From Aldrovandia affinis (taxonomy: Eukaryota; Chordata; Actinopteri; Notacanthiformes; Halosauridae), in assembly GCA_029706075.1 (NCBI GenBank), contig JAINUG010000165.1, forward strand, positions 720,506 through 784,505: 64,000 bases of DNA, given 5' to 3'. Under the pieces are notes generated by a model. It was not told where the DNA came from and made no database searches. It worked only from the letters and a program-made list of their open reading frames with translations. Shown piece after piece: positions 36,391 to 50,310 of this stretch (its first letter is position 1; each line of letters starts with the position of its first letter). Position numbers and translations under genes: made by a program.

Positions 36391-37335
36391 TTAACTAAAT
36401 GGACCAATGATAAGTGGAAGTTGGGATACAACTGTGAAAGTTATTAGTGCCCAAGAACCGACAGTTCATCAATTATGAAGTAATAAAACCATAATTCCTA
36501 CTTATATTGGAACCTTCAAGTCTGTGCAGATGACTCTGATGGCCCCCTCTCCCTTGTCTTTCCACTGCCAGGAACAAGGAGTTCCACCTGGTAGCATTCA
36601 GGCGCAGCAGCTGGAGGAAGCACACATCTTCAACAGTTTCGGCTGCAAGTGTGGATCTTCCACATTTGTTCCAAAGTGCATTACACTTGCCAAATGTTGA
36701 ACGGTACACTTTCTTGTATGCCTCACTGGATGTTGCTTTCGTGGCATCAACCGTAGATATTAGGTTGAGTAGGTGACAAGCACAGTGCTGGTGCTTTGGG
36801 AGCTCAAACTCCAAACCATCATCTTCATTCAGAAGAGCTGACACATCAACAAACTCCACTTCTTCAGCCTCGTCTTGATCCTCTCCATCCTCTCTTGGTT
36901 GAGATGCATCACCATCACTTCCGACTGCATTGTTGTTCTCATCTTCACCAAAAACCTGGTCTTCCCCCGAATTTCGAACTCGGAATGGATGTCATTCAGG
37001 GCGCTTGCCAACACATCAAATGTGTGTGAACCTCTCAGCTGTTTACAGACTAGGGCTGCTGAGCATCTTTGGAGACTGTCAGGTCAATCCAATGGGCAGT
37101 AACACCAATGAAGCTCCGCCTTCTGACAGACCCGCAGTCGGTGGTGGTGGCAGTATGGTCAACTCCCCTCATGGCCTCGGTCACCGCCTTCTTCATTTCC
37201 TTGGAGGCATCATCGATCATGGAGCGCAGGGTCACCCGTGTCATCATTTTTGCATTAGGCAGCAGATCCTTAACAAAAACTTTAAATGGTTCTTGTTCAA
37301 CCAGAGAGAACGGCTGGAGCCCTTGGGCCACATAC
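36391..37335 (-). pseudogene. hAT/BED-type transposase, exon 3 region (copy B)
   Basis: It corresponds to 45400-46410 of copy C. It reads SSIDK-less from MAQGLQPFSLVEQEPF (about 37331) to the core helix CHLLNLISTVDATKATSSEAY and the NATRWNSLFLAVER motif of hAT transposases. It differs from C in three ways: it keeps a Gln codon where C has TAG (KHQHCAC, about 36790), it lacks the stretch around VFGEDENNN upstream (about 36955), and it lacks 20 bp between two TCTT words near 36560. The gene is cut at 37335, where it joins ZNF-unit sequence. Confidence 0.8.
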
Positions 37336-39642
37336 TTGGGTACATACGCATCCTTAAAAGGACACGCCGGACCATCAGCCTCTTCAACTAGTTAGTACGT
37401 CAAACAGGAAGTACTTTCAGTCACTGAAGAACACTCAGGCAATGACTGAACACTTTTGACAAAGAACATCAGGCGACTACTCTAAACAGTACACACACAC
37501 ACACCGGTCACAGTGGCTCTAACTTTTGCTCACCATGACCAACAGTTGTACATACACCAATGCTAAACAATAACACACACAACATGGTTTAATAAACATA
37601 AATCTAATTAACAAAGGGGGAACAAACAAACATAGGACAGTGTTCCCCCACAATGCCCCGCGCACACATTTCCACACAGCGACCCAGCTGGATCGCTACA
37701 ATACTGTGGAATTGTGCTGCGTGTAACTTCGGGACGAGTAGGCTACGGATGAACACATCTCCTTATTACACACAATATAGCTACATAATGCATGGCCGAA
37801 GAGCCATAACACTATTTCTTTAGGCGGGCAAACATTGGTTACTCCAACCACAGTAATACCCAGTATTAATACACAGTAATTAGTCCTGTAACACCAACAC
37901 GATCGGTTACCAAAAAAATTGCAGTCGATTCAAGTTGTACTATTTAATGTTGACAGAAGCACTATTGCCCAGACTTCTGTCAGGTGGTCACCCGTTCTCT
38001 TGCATGGTTGTTTGGAAGGGAGTCCGATTAAATCCATGATCTTCTGCTTTTTCCTAGCTAAATCCCCAGATGCGTCTCAGAAATGTGAATGTTTTTGGAT
38101 TTTTTTTAAAGTGCATTTAAATTTAATGTTTAAAAGCTGAATGTAATCATAATTAAATTTGATTACAGACCATTAGTTTCAACTTCATATTGTGAAAAAT
38201 TACATTTTTGCATACAATTATCCAATTCAAGCGTTATAAATTCAATATGATGAAATTCAAATTCAATTTCATGTTCATGTTCATGTTCATCTTCAGCCGC
38301 TTATTCCTTAGTTAGGGTCGCGGGGGGGCTGGAGCCTATCCCAGCATGCATTGGGGTGAGAGGCAGGAATACACCCTGGACAGGTCGCCAATCCATCGCA
38401 GGGCACTACATACACCATTCACTCACACACTCATACCTACAGGGCAATTTAGACTCTCCAATTAGCCTAACGTGCATGTCTTTGGACTGTGGGAGGAAAC
38501 CGGAGTAAATGGAGACCGGAGAAACCCACGCGGACACGGGGAGAACATGCAAATTCCACCCAGAAAGGCCCCGGCCGGGATCGAACCCGGGACCTTGTTG
38601 CTGTGAGGCGACAGTGCTATCCACTGCACCACCGTGCCGCCCAAATTCAATTTTTGGTGGCACTAATATCGCTCCATATATAAACTGCAATTTGGCTAAA
38701 ATGAAAATAAAAATATTATTTAATATGGAACCTTTAATAAAAAAAAACAATTTAGAAATATGTGTTTCATATGTATTTCTTAACTAAAACTGTGCATAAG
38801 AAATTGAAATATTTTTCTTGTGAGGGATATTGAATTGGTAGCCTTTTGTAAGTTGTTTTAAGATCTTGCATTTCAAATGGAGCAAATACAACTATTTTAC
38901 ATAAGAATTAGCTGCTTATTGTGGTCACATTTTTTCAAGAGTTCAATTAGATTTTGAAAAACACATCATTACATGATGGGGGGTCTATACAATCCAACAA
39001 TGTTAAATTACATTTGTGGAGATAGGGTATACACATACCATACACATACAATAAACATATGGGTTTATTTGACAGGGACAGTATACCATTTTCAACATGC
39101 TTGTTACAGTGTCCACTATTTTGGACCAAATAAAAAAGTGAAAAAGTAAAAAAATTTCTTTTCTGACATGCACGGTTAAGAACACAACATTCAAAATAAT
39201 AGTTTGTGTTATTACAAATACTGATTAGTTATTCAGTAAAAACAAATTAAATATCAGCATTAAACTTATGATGGACAGATAAGAATAACCTTAATTTTAC
39301 TCATTACTCCATACAAATAGAAAACATATTTTAGAACTTTAAGTAAATAATAACCTTTACGTAAAAGTCATAAAAATAATGAAAAAATAATACAAAATAA
39401 CATTTTATTCACACACAACACACGTGACACAGCTGCTTGCACAATCCTTGTTCACACTGTACTGCCTGTGTTCAACATTTTTAATACTGCCAAATATATC
39501 ATTTAAGGCAATTCAATACACATTTGGGTCAAGAAATTAAGCAACAAAATTAAGATTCTTTAAGGAGTCTGCCTGTGCCTGAATAAACCTGAATGAATTC
39601 TCCACTGCCCGCTTAAACTGAATCTCAATTAAAACACTTCCT
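37336..39642 (-). other. Unit B flank and ZNF3 3' UTR
   Basis: Non-coding. It is the reverse complement of 21015-22025 and 18720-19389, without the LINE, and matches C at 52240-54310. A SINE lies at 38270-38642. Compared with C, about 950 bp (54333-55281) are missing at about 39405, between ATTTTA words, so the ZNF3 3' UTR with its AATAAA (minus strand, about 39405) now abuts the distal flank. Confidence 0.65.
38270..38642 (-). repeat. tRNA-like SINE in unit B
   Basis: Same family as 12986-13326. The tail is (ATGAAC)n at the left, and the tRNA-like head with B-box GGGTTCGATCC is at the right. Perfect 11-bp duplication AAATTCAATTT (38259-38269 and 38643-38653). Unit A is empty at this site. 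Confidence 0.9.
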
Positions 39643-41735
<2,093 letters not shown>

Positions 41736-42800
41736 GGGGGATTTAGTCTAAATCAAACTGTTCCTACTGCACCAGAGGAGAGAAGTGTGTTGGTACACAC
41801 ATGCATCAATGGTAAACCTGCATTAACTGGTCAACTTATCTAATATCACTTCCCACAGTAATGACAATGGAAACTGAGCATTTTTTCAGATATCAATGGG
41901 CAAATTGGGCTTTTGTTAAATTAGCATTTATACATTATTTTAAGTTAATGATTAAAATAGTTTAGCATGAGCCTTGATTCATATGATAGCTCACATGACA
42001 TTGATGGATAATTATACAGCATCTAGCCTCATTTATTTGTTTGCATCAGTCTTTACGATACGACCTAGCAAACCATGCAAGGGTAGCAATATAAAATGTG
42101 TTTTCTTTCTTATTTGTTTGTTTTTCAGGATCATAGCAAAAGCATTGTCAATGTGAAAAACAAGCACCAGATGCATTACATTAAGTGCATATAGCCCAAT
42201 GCTAATTTCCAAGTATCAAACCAAACGTCTGCTTCCAAAACTCGAGACTAAATTGAAGGAAACACGAAAGGAAATATAACTCAGTGACGTTCGCGTTTGC
42301 AGTGTACGTAGTGATTTATAACTGTGACGAGTCAGATCTGATATCCCGTGCATATATACACGTTACCTGCAGATATGCAAAAAACCAAGCACGATTGTTA
42401 ACCAAGCAGAATTAAGTATTTATCTAAACTACAACTGGACAATATGTGGAAGAGCGGCACTAGATAATTATGAACACCAAACCGCATTTGCTGACGTCTG
42501 GCAGACGCTAAAATTAAACTAAACACAGCATTACCCCGGCAAACATGGCCTGGATTTGTACATCAGGCTCTGATGGGGAGACATGCTACCGGAGTGTACA
42601 AATTGTGCGAAAGAACTATCTACCACTGATTGGTAATAAATGCATTTTTAAAAACACATACCCGTATTCGCTCAGATTATGTGTCTGCCTAAGTTTAATT
42701 GTCCAATGATTTTCCTCGCAGCTTGATGCAATCCTCTTCCCCTAGAATTTATTCATAACAATACACTGGGAAAGCGGAAACTGAAGTGAAGCAACTTCCG
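41736..42800 (-). other. ZNF3 intron 1 and non-coding exon 1
   Basis: Exon 1 is about 42662-42800 (minus) with donor CGG|GTATGTG. The intron aligns with ZNF2 and ZNF4. A half of the ZNF2 hairpin sequence is present near 41980 without its partner arm. Confidence 0.5.
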
Positions 42801-43560
42801 GGAGGAAACTCGATTTCGAAGCCAGTAATCCAATTGGACGCGATCTTTCCTTCATCACAAAATGCTCAAAAACGCTTGAGAGCTCCTCTTTGATTTATTA
42901 GTTGTTAACCAACCCCATGTATTAAGGCATCGAGCTATTACCGTAAAAGTATAACGCCTAAAATAATATTCAACTACGACTCCCACGAGAGCGCACCGTT
43001 TCATAGCAACTTTGGGAACTGCAGTTGCAGTTTAATTTTGTACTTTTTATGTTGATTGCCCGATCTGTGAAAAAGGTTCGCTTACTAGCAAATAATTCAA
43101 GAAACATCGCGGGAACATTTCGGCGTTTTTATACTTGGCTTAAAATTTGTAGTGAGATTAGTTTGAAGTGACTTACATTCTATTGAGGAAGTTTATAAAG
43201 CTCACTGGTAAATTCCTCTCTGCTAACTACCAAGTTTGTTGTTCTCCAAGCCATAGGTCCAGCCAGGTTACCAGTTAGGGGGTAGCCAACCAAGCATACT
43301 GGTGACTCATGAATTCGATCTTGCTCCTCTTGTAATAAACTTGGCTTTAAAAAAAACAACATAACAAGCTCTACATAACAAGAACTCCTTCCCTCCCACT
43401 CCTTCATTCGTCCATCCCTCCCTCTTTCCCTGGTGTGTGTACAACCTGCTTTCTCTTGACCAATCCGGTCCAATGGTCTTATGTAGCCTGTAAAGTCAGG
43501 GCAGAACCCGTTATGCATGTTGTACATCCATAGCCCTGGGACAGAATATCCCAGTCATAA
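42801..43560 (-). promoter_or_regulatory. ZNF3 upstream region
   Basis: It is conserved with 58440-58965 upstream of ZNF4. The first 200 bp also match the ZNF2 promoter (13745-13980), including a CCAAT word (AATCCAATTGG, about 42828). Beyond about 43345 B and C diverge. The long minus frame at 43180-43527 is not conserved in C and I do not call it a gene. Confidence 0.45.
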
Positions 43561-43652
43561 AACAAAATTGAAATAAAGTGCTCAGTACTTGAGTGCTGCT
43601 ACCACATCATAACATAATCATCCACAAAATGAAACAAAATCAAAACATGACT

Positions 43653-43975
43653 GGGGCCTCCCGCGTGGTCCAGTGGTTACAACGTCCGACCGGGGTTCAG
43701 AGTCGGGTCTGGCCAGGAGTGCCACCAGGGGCGACGATTGGCTGTCCACCCCATCACTGCGCATAAGAGTGGCCCTGTAGTACCGGGTTACGGCTGACGA
43801 CTTGGCGAGTGCCATCTCGGAAGAGGCGTTACTTCGCCTTCGTCACTACCGGTCGCAGGACTACGGCAGCAAACTCACATTACTAGGGGGGATTGACATA
43901 AAAATAGCGGGTCTAATTGCCTACCAAATTGGGAGAAAATGGGATACAATCAGAAACAAAAACAAAAAAAACATG
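43653..43975 (+). repeat. tRNA-like SINE, third family, near full length
   Basis: It has a head with an A-box-like GCGTGGTCCAGTGGTTACAA. The body GGACTACGGCAGCAAACTCAC and tail CCAAATTGGGAGAAAATGGG are shared with 17936-18190, and it ends in an A-rich tail. No clear duplication was found. Confidence 0.65.
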
Positions 43976-44005
43976 ACTGAATCAGCACTGAAAGTAGCTC
44001 AGTCA

Positions 44006-47000
44006 TTACTTGAAACTATAACATTTGCTGTTCACCTTCAACAGAAGTTGGTTCTCAAAATTGCGTGAATTCAGTCTCACTCTTCTTGGGCTGAAGACAA
44101 GTCCTGCGATGCTAAATAGCTTTTCACAGGCTGCTGAGGCAGGTAGAGGCATGTTCAGCTTCGCAGACAGCTTGCACACAGCTGGAAAGGACTTCAGCGA
44201 GTCCATATGATCTGGTGAAATGGCCAGGTATCCATCCAGTTCTTTTGAACTGTCTTGTGCTTGAGGCGCCTGCAGGGCAGAGAAGAAGTTTTCTTCATCA
44301 GATGAACTGGTGGCATCACCTAGCTGCAGGGAGGGTGCTTCCATGTGTTGCTTGATGTCGTCCACCCCTGAAATATAGTGAGGATGGGGTGATAAAAATA
44401 TAAATGATAGGATTAATACAACTTTCTAACATGTCATGACCACAACCTAAGGTTTTGTACTAAATAGTTTGTTTAAATTTGAGGTGTATACATTTAGGTT
44501 CATGCATCCATAATCGATTTGTGAATTTGCCAATATTACAAAGTGTCAAAATGTACACCTATACTTATTTTTCATTATCCCCATGTTGTCTTACCCATTC
44601 TGATTGTGGCATCATCCTTTGTCCAAGATGTTCTGAACTTTGGAAGAAGAATCGCAGCTGCTCAGGGTCTTCTGTCATGTGGCCAAACCGATTCTTTATT
44701 CCCACCTGTATGAGAAATCACAAATTATTTTATTGCCATGTAGACTTCCACCTACTAGGAATTTGTTTTGGTACATTGGTGCATGACAGTAAACAATAAA
44801 AAAATGTGTGCAAGTAATGAGATACAATACAACATACCTGTAGGGCATCCACCAGAGGCCTGCAATATTTCAGTCGCAACTTGACTCTGTCAAGTTTGGC
44901 AGTCAGCAGGTTGATTGTTGGAAGTAGCCACCCCATCTGGACAGTTGCTTCTGCTTGCAAGATGTAGGTTGCCTGGGTGACTGGGCTCATGGCAGCGGCA
45001 TACTCTGTGAGGAATGCGAGTTCAGCTGGATTGAACCTGTGATGAAAACAAAAACAACAACATCGCTTTATAACACTATATAACCATTTCATCGAATTCA
45101 ACAAAAACATTGCTGGATGAGTAATTAAAGCTGCATGAGATTTTAAACTTTTTTATAGTTAAATATTCAATTTTTTTTGCTATTATGCTTTTGCTATTAT
45201 GAATTGGCCTTAGCAAGACTCAAAAAATAATTTTTGTGACATGAGACCGCATGAGCCCTGTGAATTTATTATTTTAGAATGTCAGTGTACTGGCTAGTAC
45301 ACCATCACTTCAATGCAGCGCAGTTTTTTAAATCACAACCAGAGGTGGCGCCAAAGTTCAAAATTAGCCAAAGTTATCTCATGCAGCTTTAACTAAATGG
45401 ACCAATGATAAGCGGAAGTTGGGATACAACTGTGAAACAGTTATTAGTGCCCAAGAACCGACAGTTCATCAATTATGAAGTAATAAAACCATAATTCCTA
45501 CTTACATTGGAACCTTCAAGTCTGTGCAGATGACTCTGATGGCCCCCTCTCCCTTGTCTTTGATGATCCTCAGCAGTCTTTCCACTGCCAGGAACAAGGA
45601 GTTCCACCTGGTAGCATTCACGCGCAGCAGCTGGAGGAAGCACACATCTTTAACAGTTTCGGCTGCAAGTGTGGATCTTCCACATTTGTTCCAAAGTGCA
45701 TTACACTTGCCAAATGTTGAACGGTACACTTTCTTGTATGCCTCACTGGATGTTGCTTTCGTGGCATCAACCGTAGCTATTAGGTTGAGTAGGTGACAAG
45801 CACAGTGCTAGTGCTTTGGGAGCTCAAACTCCAAACCATCATCTTCATTCAGAAGAACTGACACAACAACCAACTCCACTTCTTCAGCCTCGTCTTGATC
45901 CTCTTGATCCTCTCCATCCTCTCTTGGTTGAGATGCATCACCATCACTTACGACTGCATTGTTGTTCTCATCTTCACCAAAAACCTGGAAAGCTTTTATG
46001 AAGTTGGAGCCGTTGTCTGTTGTTGTTCTTACAATCTTCCCCCGAATTTCGAACTCGGAATGGATGTCATTCAGGGCGCTTGCCAACACATCAAATGTGT
46101 GTGAATCTCTCAGCTGTTTACAGGCTGGGGCTGCTGAGCATCTTTGGAGACTGTCAGGGTCAATCCAATGGGCAGTAACACCAATGAAGCTCCGCCTTCT
46201 GACAGACCGGCAATCGGTGGTGGTGGCGGTATGGTCAACTCCCCTCATGGCCTCAATCACCGCCTTCTTCATTTCCTTGGAGGCAGCATCGATCATGGAG
46301 CGCAGGGTCATCCGTGTCATCATTTTTGCATTAGGCAGCAGATCCTTCACAAAAACTTTAAATGGTTCTTGTTCAACCAGAGAGAACGGCTGGAGCCCTT
46401 GGGCCACATACTTCATGACAGCTTTGTCAATGGACCTAAGATAAGAGGAGGGGAAGGGGGGTTGGTTTTGCTACAGCAGCAGTGATGGAGAAAGGTACTG
46501 AAGATACATTTACATTTACATTTTTACATTTTAGGCATTTAGCAGACGCTCTTATCCAGAGCGACTTACACAGTTTACATTTCTTTACATACAATCCATT
46601 TATACAGCTGGATATTTTACTGAAGCAATTCAGGTTAAGTCCCTTGCTTAAGGGTACAACAGCAGTGCCCCACCTGGGAATTGAACCTGCAACCTCTGAG
46701 TTACAAGCCCAGCTCCCCTAACCATTACACTACACTGCCAGCCCACAGTCTATAATCAACACAATAATACACAATACACAATACAGATGTACAGATACAC
46801 AATATTTACAAAGATATACCTCTGAGACACGGTGCTGTTCACTATGGTGGTCTGCCTGCTGGTGGAGGAGGGAGTCGAAGCCCTCTTTCTCTTTGTTGAT
46901 GTCAGCTCTCCATATTTTTTAAGTTGGTGTACATGCTTTCTCTGAAACAGACTGCAGTGAGAGACATTTTCTAAGCATCACAACTTTGCTACAGGATTTA

Positions 47001-47194
47001 AAAGCTACTCAACAACACTAGTCAATGACCATATATAACATTTCCTATACTAATTATTACACTAATTTACCCAAATGCTAACGTCACATGCTTTGCAGCG
47101 CTTCTTTAACCTGTCCCCTCTCACTGCTAGCCTACTGACAGCCTCGTTAGCCCCACTTGCTACACACACGCGCACAAATCTCCAACTCCAGCCA
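44006..47194 (-). pseudogene. hAT/BED-type transposase gene, six exons (copy C)
   Basis: The best copy of a hAT-family transposase (ZBED-like). Exons with consensus splice sites on the minus strand: 47194-47071 (BED-like CKAC Cys pair), 46951-46820 (KHVHQL His pair, then a basic KRKRASTPSS region), 46435-45506 (core: MKYVAQGLQPFSLVEQEPF, TTTDNGSNF catalytic-Asp region, FVDE-type acidic linker, CHLLNL, NATRWNSLF), 45036-44838 (FNPAELAFLTEYAAAMSPVT), 44705-44595 (NRFGHMTEDPEQLRFFF), and 44367-44006 (C-terminal dimerisation domain ASAACEKLFSIAGLVFSPRR). One nonsense codon (TAG for Gln, about 45809) breaks exon 3; copy B keeps Gln there. A SINE sits in intron 2. No TIRs were identified, so it could be either an old transposon or a duplicated host-derived gene. 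Confidence 0.8.
46509..46792 (-). repeat. tRNA-derived SINE in transposase intron 2
   Basis: Same family as 4044-4267. Perfect 7-bp duplication AGATACA (46502-46508 and 46793-46799). Copy A is empty here (TCTTCAGTACC context at about 35575). Confidence 0.85.
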
Positions 47195-47690
47195 CTGTAG
47201 AGAAAAGCAGGACCAAGAATTCCAATGCACTACGTGGTGCATATGGCCAATTAAACTTCAACGTTAATTAAGTCAATCGTGGTTCAATGCGCTCTCGTTT
47301 ATATAGTCGTATATAGAAATGGAACGAGTGCTGGCAAATGTAAATGCCAATTTAAGTTTTATATTTTAAAACATTATATGTTAATACGCAGTATGTAGGA
47401 TTTATGTAGGCTATTTAAAAGGGACAGCACATAGTAATCAACATATCCGCAAAAGGCGTCAATAGGTACAATGCCAGAGTTAGCTCGAGAGCTAGTTTTC
47501 ATCTGTAGTCCCGTGGCAGGCGAAGACAGTACAATTCATTTCAATATAGGAGAGTATAAAAAGAGTGTAGGCCAGATAACCAAGAGCAAAAAAATACATT
47601 TAAAAAAAGTTCATAATCAGACACTTCCTATTTAAAACATTACAAGGTCAAATGAGAGTAGCTTTGATTTCCTTTCAGCAAGACTACAAT
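47195..47690 (-). other. Transposase upstream region (copy C)
   Basis: Non-coding. About 213 bp (about 47238-47450) are present here but not in copy A, where GCAC|GTAGTGC is joined directly; the C side has no TIR, so a deletion in A is the simpler view. Confidence 0.5.
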
Positions 47691-48715
47691 TGAAGGGCTT
47701 ACTTCCAAAACCTGTTAAGTCCATTTTTGCCAAAAAATGGTTCTGAGCACCACCTGCAACTACATATGGCAACGCATGTTTCTGCTGTAAATTGAGCGTT
47801 AAAAGCGGTTTAGTCCCATAGAAGCCGCCCATAAAACTATTGTGTTGTTTCCAAAAGCGATTAAGTCCCACCTGGTTTCATTTCCAAAACCTGTTAAAGT
47901 CGATAACCAATAGCGACACCGAGTTGGACATCTGACGTTACACGAAAGAAGAAGAACCAATAGCGTGAGGTTTTCAACGTTATTTGACTATGGCAATGAT
48001 GCGTGTGTTTAGATTGTGTTAACATAAACAACATTAGCATTATTGTTTACACATCTGCTTATCGGTTTCTGTGATATCATTATCAACATTTTAATTTTTT
48101 CGTTTTAGTTGTGTTCCTTGCAAAATAATATGTCTGCAGTCTGAAGTCAGTATTATGTAGTTTTTTTAGTTTCTTTTTCCTACAACATTTACTATTTCTC
48201 TATTCCAATGTACGTTTTAACAGTTCTGCCAATACAAAAGACTGTACTCTTTATGTTTCGTTCAGACAACAAAATGTTGAAAATAAAGTAAAAGTTTTCT
48301 AAGCAACTTGTTTTTACCCGAAGTGCCAACATCATTTTAGAGCTCTTATAACCGTTGTCTTTGTGTTATATCATCCATCTATTATGCCACAATACTATAA
48401 AAAATATAGTCCAGTAAGCCAGAGTGACAGGAAAATTGAGTAAGAACAAATAACACATGCATAATGCTTGGTGTGAAACTCACGGTAATCGCGATGAATG
48501 AATTTCATGACATTTTGGCACAAAAAGTGACAAAATAATAAGAACAAAGAAGAGTAGATTTCAAAAACACCCTTTATTTAAATAGTCTGCCATGGTAACC
48601 AAACATAGTTTTCATAAAATGAACATTGCTGTTAGTGGTAACAACTTTTCAGAAAAATGCGTTTTTCTCCTTACAAGCAAAATGGACTTAACAGGTTTTG
48701 GAAGTAAGCCCTTCA
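47691..48715. mobile_element. 1025-bp DNA transposon with 37-bp perfect TIRs, AT duplication
   Basis: The left end TGAAGGGCTTACTTCCAAAA (47691 on) and the right end are exact inverted copies over about 37 bp. The flanks are AT (47689-47690) and AT (48716-48717). Copy A is the empty site (34904 region). Subterminal copies of the CCAAAACCTGTTAAG word lie near 47885, with a variant near 47850. No ORF, so it is non-autonomous. The superfamily is uncertain; a 2-bp AT duplication would fit ISL2EU-type elements. Confidence 0.85.
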
Positions 48716-49240
48716 ATTTTTGTGCGAAGGTGTGATAATTGTTGCCTGATCTGATGTCTGTCGAAATCTCTTCAAAAACGGCTTTGTTGCAATACATCCC
48801 CTGTATATTTCTGGTTCTGCACGTCAAACGTTACACGTCATTCAAATGCGAAAAAGTATGAGTGTCGCATTTTGAATGAGGTGCGAATTACGATGACAGG
48901 CAAATTCCGATATGTGCGTTTAAATGTCGCATTGGCAGATATCAGATTCCTATCGGATTTATTTCCAAATATGAATGTGGCCCAAAACGGATCTGAAAAT
49001 ATCCGATTCCATGTGCTTTTTTCCTGTTTACACGTTCATAATACATATCCGATGTTTGCCACATGTGAGCAAAAAAAACGGAATTGGGTCATTTTAATAA
49101 GACGGCGTAAGCGTAGCCTTAAACATTACATATATGTGTTTACAAGTGACATTTTTTCAACGATCATAGCTAACCTTAACTAGCTACTTAGCAGCCCAGG
49201 TTATTTCGGCTACTTTTACTGGTTTCATCTGTGACATAAT
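48716..49240 (-). other. Copy C flank
   Basis: Reverse complement of 34573-34900 and 22690-22822; non-coding. It contains the empty site for the hAT/Gypsy nest (about 49045-49060). Confidence 0.6.
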
Positions 49241-50310
49241 AATGGGGGTTATGCGCAACGGACTTCCGTGTTTTGCTAAACTTGACGGGCCATTTCCGGT
49301 AGACGAGATAATGGCGTTGTTCTATACAAGATGTTTACAGGACAAGGGGTTTAAGCTATACGCGTCCTCCTATATCCATGACTATGAGGGTACTAACGAC
49401 ATTTTTTTAAAGTACCTGTGCCTGCTGTCTATTACATAGCGTTAGCGTTAGCTAGCTAGTACTAACAACATTTTTTTAAGTACCTGTGCCTGCTGTCTAA
49501 TACTTATCGTTAGCGTTAGCTAGCGAGTACTAACGACATTTTTTAAGTACCTGTGCCTGCTGTCTATTACCTAGTGTTAGCTAGCTAGCTAGTACTAATG
49601 ACATTTTTAAAGTACCTGTGCCTGCTGTCTATTACCTAGCATTAGCGTTAGCTGGTCGGTTGCTCAATAACAGTTACCTATGTAGATCTTTTCACCAGTG
49701 TCAAACAGAGACAGGATGACTGCCGATGTTCGCATCAGGGCAGCCTGTCACAGGTCTATGCGAAAGAGCGAGAAGCCCCACAGCCTGAGAGTAGGGATGG
49801 TTCGCAGGTTGATCTGTTCGCGTTCACCATCAGTTCCAGTTCAAGGATGGTAACGCTATGTCAAACTTCTCAAGGTATAAAGGCTAATCTGCAAATACGA
49901 TCAGGACCCTCTTGACTATCTAATCTATCTAATCGTCATGATCTAAAAGGCACGATTTATACCAGCATTCCCATTTTGAGAAGTTTGATAAAGGCATCAG
50001 TCCAAAATAACAGCTGTTCAAGTTCAGTGTTGTTGGTTCGGTCTAATACATTTCAGCTGAAAAACGAGTATAGGCAAGGTTATTAGGGTAACAGTAATAT
50101 AGTTTCTTGTAAATCATTGATTATCTAGTGGCATAATAGTATGTTATTCATCAGGTCTCTCAAAATAAAATTGATCACTATAAGGTACAGTATTAACAAC
50201 CCGTGCTATTGTTTTTATTTAATTATCACATTGACCTTGTTGACTGGCGGAAGTGAGTAAGCACGTCTTCCAGTTTGGTCACGTGATGCTCGACATATAC
50301 CCTATTGGGT
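49241..50310 (+). mobile_element. 1.07-kb insertion in copy C with small ORF and tandem repeats
   Basis: Copy A has ACAGAATAATTGGGTTC (inverted) where C has about 1070 bp inserted between ATAATAAT and GGGTTC. It starts with a 66-aa frame (49242-49439: MGVMRNGLPCFAKLDGPF, DEIMALFYTRCLQDKGFKLY) that I do not recognise with certainty; the wording recalls N-terminal parts of fish SWIM/YqaJ-type proteins. It continues with four tandem copies of a unit of about 65 bp (49397-49665, AGTACCTGTGCCTGCTGTCT core), then non-coding sequence. There are no obvious TIRs. It may be a gene fragment (promoter plus first exon) carried by an element. Confidence 0.5.
49397..49665 (+). repeat. Four-copy minisatellite, unit about 65 bp
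   Basis: Each unit runs from a TACTAACGACATTTTTT word through GTACCTGTGCCTGCTG to a GTTAGCTAGC end; units vary by small length changes. Confidence 0.85.

Noticed and set aside
43180-43527. 115-aa minus-strand frame upstream of ZNF3
   Set aside because: Not open in the corresponding C region (58770-58965) and has no recognisable domain.
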